Part shown: piece after piece, positions 29,911-38,822 of the stretch
Layout of the letters: each line of letters begins with the position of its first letter
Position numbering within the stretch: position 1 is the stretch's first letter
Assembly: GCF_000281045.1 (NCBI RefSeq)
Contig: NW_008246072.1
Span: forward strand, 1,213,633 to 1,257,742
Length of the DNA: 44,110 bases
Reading direction: 5' to 3'
Source: Saprolegnia diclina VS20
Taxonomy: Eukaryota; Oomycota; Saprolegniomycetes; Saprolegniales; Saprolegniaceae
Notes under the pieces: generated by a model
The model's input: only the letters and a program-made list of their open reading frames with translations
What the model was told of the DNA's origin: nothing
The model's database searches: none
Made by a program: the position numbers and the translations under genes

Positions 29911-32900
29911 ATGAGCAAGCGCCAGCAGTCCATCATGTACGCACCGAATGCATCTCTTCGGCGCGTGGTATCTCATGCGCACGGGCCTAGGTCGTTCTTC
30001 GGCTCCAAGCCTGCCGGGGACGAGCCAGCCGAGGCGCCCAAGGCCAAGCCGGCGCCGGCAACACCTGAGGCCAAGCAGCCGTCGACGAAGAAGCCGGCGT
30101 CAAAGAAGGCGACGCCCGCCAAGGAAGAGGCAGCGCCCAGGAAGAAGAAGGTGGACGAAGCGTCTGCAGCGCCTGGTACGCGCCGCCAATGACGAGCTTG
30201 TACCAGTTTCTTGTGTGGCATAGGCCGCAAGCGCTTGAAGCGCAGCGTCGTCGACGATGATGATGATGACGATGATGACGACGATCCGTTTGCGTACGCA
30301 CACGCGCAGTATCCCTTTAGAGAACTAAGCATCATTGATAGGGCCAAGAAGGTGCCTGCAAAGAAGGCGGTGGCCGAGTCGGACGAGGAACAAGAAGACG
30401 AGGCAATGGGCATACAAGAGGACGAAGTCGTGGCTGCTAGCAACGTCGAGTCAGACGAAGATGTCGAAGCGCCCACGAAGGCTGCGACGCCCAAGAAGGC
30501 TGCGACGCCCAAGAAGGCTGCGACGCCCAAGAAGGCTGCGACGCCCAAGAAGGCTGCGACGCCCACGAAGGCTGCGACGCCCAAGAAGGAACCTGCGACC
30601 ACGGAGTCAAAGGCGGCAGACGAAGAGACCGACAAGTACCGTTTCATCCGACGACCTCTTCTGACACGTGCGTAGAAAGCCAGCCGACGAGTCCTCGAGC
30701 GGATTCTTTGCCAAGAAGACCGAGATGCCCAAGAAGGAGTCCACGGCGACTCCAGCCAAAGCCTCGTCAACGGCTACCATGTACCAATTGCGTCGATACC
30801 ATTATATCAGCTCACTATCGACGTAGGGGCGACGTCACTGGGTACAAGGAGAAGGAGAAGGACCCCAAGAAGCGCGGTGGCTGGAAAGCTGGGGATGCCG
30901 TCCCGTACGCGGCGCTTGCGCGTGTGTTTGCGCTTATCGAAGAAACCTCGGGCCGGTACGCTCTCTGCAACACGTTTTGCGTCACGTTTTCTTTCTAGTC
31001 TCGTGATCCAAGACACCTTGGCCGACTTTCTCCGCAGCGTGATTGAGCTTACGCCGTCCGAGCTCGTGCCGTGCATTTACCTCTGCGTCTGCACCGAGCT
31101 CGCGCCGGCGTACGAGAACGTCCAGATTGGCATCGGCGATGCGATTCTCATCAAGTCAATTGGCGAAGCCACGGGCACGAACGCCAAGTTTGTGAAGGAG
31201 CTCTATCAAAAGGAAGGCGACCTCGGCAAAGTCGCGCTCAACGCCCGCTCCAAGCAGAGCACGCTCTTTACATTCCAGAAGCCCAAGCTCCTCTCGGTGC
31301 AGAACGTCTACTCGGACATGGTCAAGATTGCCCGTATGACGGGCAACAACTCGCAAGCGAGCAAGTGCTCGATCATCAAATCACTCCTCGTGCGCTGCGA
31401 CAAGACGTCCGAAGAGGCCAAGTACGTCATTCGCGGCCTCCAGGGCAAGCTGCGCATCGGCCTTGCCGGCCAATCGATCCTTATGGCCCTCACACAAGCC
31501 TTTCTCCACGTCAAGGAAGCCAACGACAAGCTCAAGCAAGCGGTATCCTAGTATCTCATTTGACTACCGAAGCTAAGCCATGCTGCTGCAGGAAGCGCTC
31601 AAGTGCGTCAAGCGCGCGTTCTCGGAATTTCCCAACTACGAAACACTCGCAGCAGCGCTGCTGACGATTTTTGAGCGCGAGAACGGCGGGAAGGGCCTCC
31701 ACGCTCCGCAGTTTGAAGAGCTCGCGGTCATGTGCCACCTCACGCCGGGCGTGCCTGTCTCGCCGATGCTCGCGCGGCCAACCAAGTCGTACGCGATGGT
31801 CCTCGATCGGTTCCAGGACCAGCCATTTACGTGCGAGTACAAGTACGACGGCGAGCGCGCGCAGATCCACATCCTCGAGTCGGGCGAGATTAGCATCTTC
31901 TCGCGCAACTTTGAAAACAGCACCGAGCGCTTTCCCGACGTCAAGCTCAGCATCCTCAAGGTACGCTCTAAGAAATATGCAAATCTTATGCACGTGTGTA
32001 GGCGGCGCGAAAGAACAACGTGACGAGCTGCATCGTCGACGCCGAGGTCGTCGCTGTCGACAAGACGACGAACCAGCGCCTGCCGTTCCAAGTGCTCAGT
32101 ACTCGCTCCCGCAAGGTATTTCACTGCAGTCGCGTGACGCTGCTTCTCACGCCAAGTATAGAACGTTGTCCTGAGCGACATCAAGGTCCAAGTGTGCATC
32201 TATGCGTTCGACGTTATCTACCTCAACGGCGAAGTACAATGATTTATCCCAAGTCGACGACTCCTAGCCACGTTTCTGTAGTCGCTGCTCAAGGAGCCGC
32301 TCCGGAAGCGCCGTGAGATCCTCGAGACCATGTTCGAGATTGAGGACGGCTCGTTTGAGCTCGCGACGTCGCTCAACGTCGCCAACACGAAAGAGGACGA
32401 CATGGAGACGACCGTTGAGATCGTGCGCAACTTCCTCGAGGAAGCCGTCAAGGGCAACTGCGAAGGCCTCATGGTCAAGACCCTCGAGAAAGAAGCCACA
32501 TACGAGCCGGCCAACCGCTCCCACAAGTGGCTCAAGGTACGCTCCACTTGTCCGCTTTGTCGTTGCTCACGCATGATGTAGCTCAAGAAGGACTATCTCG
32601 ATGGCATCGGGGACTCGACCGACCTCGTGCCCGTCGGGGCCTTCTACGGCAAGGGCAAGCGCACGGGCGTCTACGGCGCGTACCTCCTCGCGTGCTACGA
32701 CCCCGAGACCGAGATGTACCAGTGCATCACCAAGCTCGGGACGGGTCTCTCGGACGAGGTCCTCCAGCAGTTTTACACCCAGTTCAAGGACAAGACGATC
32801 GATAAGCCGCGCAACGACTACGAGATCAACGACACGATCAAGCCGGACGTGTGGTTCGAGCCCAGCACGGTTTGGGAGATCCTCGGCGCCGACCTCTCGA

Positions 32901-33103
32901 TCTCGCCCAAGTACACAGCCGCGATCGGCCACGTCGCCAAGGACAAGGGCATCTCGCTGCGCTTCCCGCGCTTCATTCGGCTGCGCGAAGACAAGAAGAC
33001 GACGCAAGCCACGACAGCCGCCCAGATCGCCGACTTGTACCGCGCGCAGGGCCTCAACACGACCAACGACGGCGGCGACAACGACGACGACGACCTCTTG
33101 TGA
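29911..33103 (+). CDS. LIG1: DNA ligase 1 (ATP-dependent)
   Basis: The first exon (29911-29936) and second (from 29991) join to give MSKRQQSIMSFFGSK, a perfect PCNA-binding box (QxxIxxFF) split by the intron. A disordered Lys/Pro-rich region follows, with a run of Asp at about 30256-30290 and six 18-bp repeats at 30481-30588. The DNA-binding domain includes AYENVQIGIGDAILIKSIGE and LVRCDKTSEEAKYVIRGL. The adenylation domain has the active lysine in CEYKYDGERAQIH, then FSRNFENST and EGLMVKTLEKEATYEPANR. The OB fold starts LKKDYLDGIGDSTDLVPVG, and the end is acidic (GGDNDDDDLL). It seals Okazaki fragments in the nucleus. It follows HFM1 head to tail. Some N-terminal junctions between 30170 and 30990 are not certain. 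Confidence 0.93.
30481..30588 (+). repeat. Six 18-bp tandem repeats inside LIG1
   Basis: The unit gctgcgacgcccaagaag occurs six times head to tail (the fifth differs by one base). It encodes AATPKK repeats in the disordered N-terminal region. Each unit carries a TPKK motif, a possible CDK site and a known type of minor-groove-binding element. Copy number probably varies between strains. Confidence 0.9.
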
Positions 33104-33428
33104 ACCCTTGTATGATACAACCCAAGGAGCTACCCAAGATACTGCAATCTCGAGTCTTCTGAAAATAAGATCTGTCCGGAGCATCCGGATACGAGCAACT
33201 TCAACGTGAACTGCAACCGTCGACGTCGCGAGCATCACGAGGCGAGTTGGCGCACGAGGCAGGCATGGGCACGGGTGAAAAACTGACGGCTTTTAGTCGG
33301 TTAAACGTTTAGCGTCCCTGCGTGCACCAGACGCGCTGTTTTATGCCGACAAAAACGCGCTGCATAAACCTGCAAGGAGTTTTACCCGACAGGCGTTTTT
33401 TGCGTCACTTGGACAGTTACCAAAAAGC
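33104..33428. promoter_or_regulatory. Promoter region of lipase B
   Basis: About 325 bp between the ligase stop and the lipase B start. It contains GTCCGGA at 33174-33180 and ATCCGGA at 33183-33189, the same element found before lipase A and two other genes. No ORF looks like protein. Confidence 0.35.
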
Positions 33429-35081
33429 ATGGAGCGCACAAAGCACCCGGCGGTCTTGATCCACGGTACGAGGATGAGGATCATGCGATCGACGACGTAA
33501 GGTTGACGCGGGTATGTGAAGGTCTCTTTGGCTGGGGCAAGCAGACCCCGTTCTACAACTGGGGCCCCAACTACTGGCCGGTCAAGGACCTCGACGCTGT
33601 CAACCCCAACTACGTCTTGGTCGAAGTCGGCGTCGCATCGTCCGACCACGACCGCGCCTGCGAAGTCTTCTACCAGCTCATGGGCGGCCGCGTCGACTAT
33701 GGTGAAGCGCACGCGATCGAGAAGAGTACGATTGCTCGCAGCACTCCATGGATGATGACGGCGATGGCGTAGAGCATGCGCGGTACGGCAAGACGTACGC
33801 GACGGCGCTGCATCCCACGTGGAGCGCCGCCAACCCCGTGCACCTCTTTGGCCACAGCTACGGCGCAACGACAGGTGCGTACGTTATCTCGCTTCCGCCA
33901 TAGTTCACATGGTCTAGCGCTGGAGCTCTACCAGCTCATCTGCACCAACTACTTCCACGTCGGCAGCGACTACACGTGGGTCAAGAGCATCGTGTCGATC
34001 GCGGGTCCGCTGAGCGGAGCAACCATGAGTAGGCTTCTGTGCCCTTCCCATGGACTGACAATGTATGGGCGTAGGCCACATGTGCGGGCTCCGGGACGAC
34101 CTTACGATCGAGGCTGGCAGCATCAACCATCTCCTCTCGATCGTCGTCTCGACGCTCTGGAAGCTCCAACAAGTGTTTCCGTTCCTTGAGAATGTCTACC
34201 CGATCCGCATGCCGCAGTGGCTCGCCTACTGCCGCTGGTCGACAATCTTCTCGGTCAACAACATGCCGCTCAAGACGGGCGACAGCGGTATCTCAACCAT
34301 TTTGCAGATTGTTCTGTCGCTGCATGCTAGCCTGCGTAGCGTTTGACTGTCTCCTTCCGGCCTACCGCTTCGCCCGCAACAGCCAGCTTGTCCACATGGA
34401 CAAGGTGCACCTCATGAGCATCGTGTCCAAAGATGACGAGACGACGTCGCTTCACGTCGTTGACGTGGCGGGACTGCTTCTCATTGCGCTCTTGTGGCGC
34501 CGGCGCCAGGTACCCGCGTTCGACTACCATAGCAGGCGCCGACGAATCTACGATGCAGAAGCACAAGTGGCTCTTGGGGCTCGTCGCCGTCGTGATGCTA
34601 CAGCGGCTGCGCTCCGTGGACATTGCCAAGCTGCCGTTTGTCCTTACGCACATTCTGCGGTGGCACGCGACGACAACGTCCAAGCCGATCTACGAAGGTA
34701 CCGCGTCGCAAGCCACTCCGTGTAGCTCTCAACATTGTATGCTAGGCTTTGAGAAGGACAAGTGGGCGGCCAACGACGGCGTCGTCAACACGTACTCGAT
34801 GCTGTGCCCGCGCTACTGCGAGACGTATCCCGCGCAGAGCAGCATGCCCAAGCAGGACATTGCGCGCATCCCGTCGCACGTCTCGATCGACATGAGCGAC
34901 CCGGTGCAGGTCCTTCCCACGGTACGTTCTCTCAACTCTCTCGCTTGCTGAGTGCGGGTAGGGCATGTGGCACGTGTACCGTGTGGCGAAGAACCACTTT
35001 TGCGGCACGGCCGGCGACCGCGACGCGCGAGAGCTCTACACCAAGCTCTTTCGGCTCCTCAACATGGCCAAGGAAGGCTAA
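33429..35081 (+). CDS. Bacterial-type triacylglycerol lipase, copy B
   Basis: The same exon plan as copy A. It starts MERTKHPAVLIHG, spliced to LFGWGKQTPFYNWGPNYW. Next come ASSDHDRACEVFYQLMGGR, VDYGEAHAIEK, HARYGKTYATALHPTW, GHSYGATT (nucleophile Ser), WVKSIVSIAGPLSGAT, GHMCGLRDDLTIEAGSI and WAANDGVVNTYSMLCPRYC, then VAKNHFCGT with the likely catalytic His. The HxRYGxTY block holds one of the zinc-site histidines known in Geobacillus L1 lipase. A hydrophobic insert (VVDVAGLLLIALLW, KWLLGLVAVVML) sits between the halves. All frames look intact. The stop is 36 bp from that of copy C on the other strand. No signal peptide is seen, so secretion would need the inner hydrophobic segment. Substrate is inferred from family. 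Confidence 0.82.
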
Positions 35082-35117
35082 GACAGGACTTGTGCAATAT
35101 AGTACAAATACGACCGG

Positions 35118-36817
35118 CTATGGCGACTCGGTGTCCGAGTCCCGACTGCTACTACTGTCAGTAGAGGACAAGGCTGCGTCATGGGCGTAGTGCTGGTTGA
35201 GGATGCGGAAGAGGTTGATGTACAGCGCCTTGGCTTGCCCGTCAAAGTGTGTGCCGCACAAGTGGTTCTTCTCGAGATGGTACGTGTGCCAGCGCCCGCG
35301 CTGGAGCTCGCCGTCGTCTTGGCAGTGCTTTTCAATATCGATCGAGAGATGCGACGCCGACCGACTCGGCGCCTTGTCGTCGTCCTTTGGCGCGTCCGGC
35401 CCATCGACCCGCGGGTACAGCTGTGAGTACGTGTTGACGATGCCGTCGTTGTGCACCCAGTGGTCGCTGTTGAAGCCTGCATCTCCATGAGTTTGAGATC
35501 CCAAGAAAAAGTGTCGAGCGCACCGTCGTAGAGCGCGTCTTCGCCCATCTTTTCGGTGCGCTTGCGGATGAGCCACATGAGGCCCCAGAGGCTCGTGCGG
35601 GCTTTGGAGTAGTCGAGGCGCTGCAGCCGCGACCAGACGAGTGCGAGCACCGTGAGGCAGAGCGAGCAGCGCGTGATGCGCGTCGGCCAGAGCTTCTTGC
35701 GCCGGTAGAGCAGCACGACAAGTGCCAGTCCAAGCGCCCACTCGCGCAGCTACAACACATGTGGATACGAGCGTCGTGGAAAACGGCGGCCTACAGGCAC
35801 GTGGTGCTGGTCCTTGGCGTTCGTGACGATGCTGAAGAGGTGGACCTTGTCCATGTGCACGAGCTGCTTGTTGCGCTGGACGCGGTAGTCTGGCAAGAGA
35901 TCGTAGAGCGCTAAGAAGAGTGCATCAGTCGCTCGCACTAGCTGGCCGCATCAACCGAGGTCCTTGCTCGTATGGACGCGGTTCGTCGTCGAGTAGAACA
36001 TGTCCCAGCCCGTTTGGTTCATCCACTGGTCGAGGCCGAGGTCGTAGATGCCCTTGAGCCGCGGACAAAGAAAGTTCTGCACCTTCCACCAGAGGCCAAT
36101 GCCCATGACAGCGACGTGGCCGCCGCTGAGCACTGGCATCGGACGCACGAGGTCGGCGCTCATGAGATTTGTCAGCGTCGACCTGCCTCGTTCGATGAGC
36201 CTCCGTGGAAGAGACGACGACATACCCCGTGAGTGGCCCCGAGATGCTAATGATGCTTTTGACCCACGTGTGGTCGCTGCCAACGCCGAACGCGTCTTGA
36301 CACAGCAACTGGTAGAGCTCGATGGCTACACGTTGATGAGCTACTGCTAGTCAAGACATGAGAGCCACCTGTCGTCGCGCCGTAGCTGTGACCGAGGAGG
36401 TGCACGGGGTTTGCGCTGCTCCACGTCGGATGCATGGCCGTCTCCTTGGGGTACGTCGCGCCAAAGCGCAAGTGACCTGCCACCAGCATCAACACGGTGT
36501 TGCCAGGTAGAGAACGGCTGTGTACCCATCTTGCACGAATGCTCCTCGCCGTAGTCGACTTGACCGCCATAGACTTGGTAGAACGCTTCGCACGCGCGAT
36601 CATGGTCTGAGGACGCCTTCCCGACGTCAACGATGTGGTGGTTCGGGTTGACCTCGTCAAGCGCCTTCACGGGCCAGTAGTTGGGCATGTAGCCGTACAA
36701 CGGCGACTTGTTGCCCCATCCAAAGACGCCTGCACATACAGCGCGTCAACCTTCGTCGTAGAGCTCCATGCTCACAGTACCGTGGATGAAGATGACCGGG
36801 TCACGCGTCGCTTCCAT
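35118..36817 (-). CDS. Bacterial-type triacylglycerol lipase, copy C
   Basis: It starts MEATRDPVIFIHG at 36817, spliced to VFGWGNKSPLYGYMPNYW. Motifs follow in family order: ASSDHDRACEAFYQVYGGQ, VDYGEEH, HLRFGATYPKETAMHPTW, GHSYGATT near 36371-36400, VKSIISISGPLTG, HVAVMGIGLWWKVQNFLC, WVHNDGIVNTYSQLYP and the late YHLEKNHLCGTHFD. The hydrophobic insert is longer than in A and B (EWALGLALVVLLYRRKK, CSLCLTVLALVWSRL). The Ser/Asp-rich end (SSTDSSSSRDSDTES) is unique to this copy. It is clearly more diverged than A and B are from each other. The gene faces copy B tail to tail. Confidence 0.8.
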
Positions 36818-37266
36818 CTCTTGCTGCCCGCTGATGATGTTGCACTTTGCATTTCACATACGGCGGATACCCTACTAAGTGCGATATGTAAGGGCGTCGA
36901 TCCGTGCGGTTTTATACCAGGAATATAGCGTACTTAAACGAGATTCCACACCTGCGTGTGACAGTGTGTGACACATGTAGGTGTGAAACAAGAAATAGTG
37001 TTCGTCAGTCGACGAGCTGCCCCGTTCGACTGTGACCTTACACCTTACACCATCAGCGCATCCATTAGAGAAGGCACGTATGAACGCAATTTTCCTATGC
37101 GATCGGGCAGCTTCTCCAAGTGACTCCGAACAAGGCGATCTTTGCATATCTTCACACTATTAAGTGTCTGACTACGTAAGCATCATACTAACCTCTAACG
37201 TGACATCAACATACCTGCGAGACTGGATGGTCCGATCGATTCTAACAGGTTTTGCAATTGGCCAAC
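36818..37266. promoter_or_regulatory. Divergent promoter of lipase C and ELP6
   Basis: About 450 bp between two divergent starts. It holds an imperfect hairpin at 36947-36985 whose arms are CACACCT and AGGTGTG, with inner GTGT/ACAC pairs. Close to ELP6 there is AATTGGCC just before the start codon. No ORF looks like protein. Confidence 0.4.
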
Positions 37267-38242
37267 ATGAGCGATGGTATGGCCGAGCTCGGCTTCAACG
37301 ACGTCCCGCGCGGCCACGTCCTCTTGGTCAACGACGTCGTCGAGGCCAATGGCTGCTTCCTCCTCCACCATCTGACGTCCATGGCTGTGCGAGCAGGTAG
37401 GTCAAGCACCGCCCACCATCTTTGACGCCATGCGGCTAGAGCAACGGGTATGCATGCTCGCCCTCAGCAACAGCGTCGAGCAGTTTACCAGCGTGGGCCG
37501 CAAGATGGTACGCCCTGCTGTGGTCCCATGTTCGACGTCTGTATCTGAGCGCAGGGCGTCAACGTGCAAGCAGCAATTGCACGCCAGCGCTGGCTGCACA
37601 TCGATGGCTTCTCGCGCCCGTACGACTGGTGCGTTACGGCGCCGACCGACGGGACGTTCAGCATGGCCAGCGCAGACACGCCCAGCGACTTGCAGGCGCT
37701 CTACCTGCGTGTCCAGTCGTATGTGGCCACCGAGGCTTGCGTCATTGTGATCGACGACCTCACCACGCTGGCGGCGTTCTACGGTGTACCGGCGGCACTC
37801 ACGTTTGTCCGCTACTGCCGCCACCTTGCTCTCACAACCGAGGTATCGAGCTCTACTGGGATTCGTGTGGCTTATAAGACTGTCTAGTCGACCTTGCTCA
37901 TGCTCATGCACGGAGACGTCGACTACGAAGACCATGTCACGTCTTTTGTACGTAGCAGGGCCATCTTCCGCGTCTAAAAGCTGTTAGATTCCCGCCGTGA
38001 CAGACTTGGCGTCGACGGTCCTCACGGTGCGCGGCCTCGAGAGCGGCTACTGCAAAGACATCCATGGCTCGGTACTCGTCGCACGTCGTCGTCTCGGCAA
38101 TACCTCCACATGTGCATAGGTGACCGTCACGCCCCGGCAGCAGCCCGCATGTCGGCCCGTCATCTCGATGGTGGCCAAGACGCTGCAGTTCAAACTCGTC
38201 GAGTCGGGCATGCGCTCGATCCGCGCCGGCCTCGATGTTTAA
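37267..38242 (+). CDS. ELP6: Elongator complex subunit 6
   Basis: A gene of about six short exons. It starts [20 protein letters not shown]. Family blocks are [36 protein letters not shown], joined to [14 protein letters not shown], then [43 protein letters not shown] and [19 protein letters not shown], ending with [15 protein letters not shown]4, ELP5 and ELP6 are RecA-like ATPase folds that form a hexameric ring and bind tRNA for the Elongator enzyme, which modifies uridine at the tRNA wobble position. ELP6 lacks a working Walker A motif, as here. The short exon near 38103 is less sure. It converges on the tRNA-Sec gene, 40 bp away. Confidence 0.85.
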
Positions 38243-38254
38243 CCGATGTTTAAC

Positions 38255-38282
38255 TCCAATTAACAAAAATAGTGAAAAAAGG
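38255..38282 (-). terminator. Pol III terminator of tRNA-Sec
   Basis: On the minus strand, right after the tRNA 3' end, there is a run of six T and then a second run of five T. This is the expected RNA polymerase III stop. Confidence 0.7.
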
Positions 38283-38369
38283 CGCAGACGAGGAGGAATC
38301 GAACCCCTGCCACGCTAATGGCCCACGGTTTTGAAGACCGCGCCCGGCACCAGCCAGGATCACGCTTGC
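38283..38369 (-). tRNA. tRNA-Sec (anticodon UCA)
   Basis: The 87-nt minus-strand sequence folds as a eukaryotic selenocysteine tRNA. The acceptor arm is 9 bp (GCAAGCGTG with CTCGTCTGC), including a U:U at the eighth pair as in the human molecule and one A:C. The D stem is 6 bp with a TGGT loop (CCTGGC, TGGT, GCCGGG). The anticodon loop is CTTCAAA with anticodon TCA on a stem of 5-6 bp. A long variable arm (GCCAT, TAGC, GTGGC) and a 4-bp T stem with loop TTCGATT complete the 9/4 plan. The discriminator base is G and CCA is not encoded. The B box GGTTCGATTCC is exact. It implies a working selenoprotein system. A TATA-like element lies 30 bp upstream. Confidence 0.92.
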
Positions 38370-38396
38370 ATGATGAGCCCGACTTCTTGGGTTCCT

Positions 38397-38408
38397 ATTA
38401 AAATATAT
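38397..38408 (-). promoter_or_regulatory. TATA-like element of tRNA-Sec
   Basis: On the minus strand GATATATTTTAA lies about 30 bp before the tRNA 5' end. In vertebrates, tRNA-Sec is known to use an upstream TATA box at about this distance, unlike most tRNA genes. That it does so here is inferred from position. Confidence 0.5.
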
Positions 38409-38798
38409 CACTTGATTTCTTACCAGATAAGATCTGCTATGACAATGTAGCATGATGCAAGCGCCGTCATCGCGTTCGAGCAACGAGGGCGGAGATCGCA
38501 GTCGCCAAGGAACGTTATTCGAATCGCTGGCGTGCTGGACTTTATGGCTAATACCTCCTCACTGCGGTGTACGAGCGGTATTACCTCAAAGCATAGACAG
38601 GACGCACTTCCTCTGGAAGCGCCGCTTGCGGAGGTCGCGGTGTTCGCGATCAAATCGCGAAGTGTTGCAGCCAGTTTTCTACCAAGTGCAAGGGTGACCA
38701 CGTGACTCACATCATATCGCTCAATGATTGGCTATAAAGATGGCGTTTCACATTTTCGCGTGATGTGATTGGTCCTGCACGAAAAAGCCGCTCGCAGG
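38409..38798. promoter_or_regulatory. Spacer and promoter of the S33 peptidase
   Basis: This spacer lies upstream of tRNA-Sec on one side and of the peptidase gene on the other. Near the latter it holds GATTGGCTATAAAG (about 38726-38739) and GATTGG again near 38767, both within 100 bp of the start. That is a CCAAT-type motif followed directly by a TATA-like stretch. No coding frame is convincing. Confidence 0.45.
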
Positions 38799-38822
38799 AT
38801 GCCATCTCGCCCAAAGTGCAAG

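Noticed and set aside
38283-38369. Reading the tRNA as an opal suppressor or tRNA pseudogene
   Set aside because: The 6-bp D stem with 4-nt loop, 9-bp acceptor, 4-bp T stem and long variable arm fit tRNA-Sec in detail.
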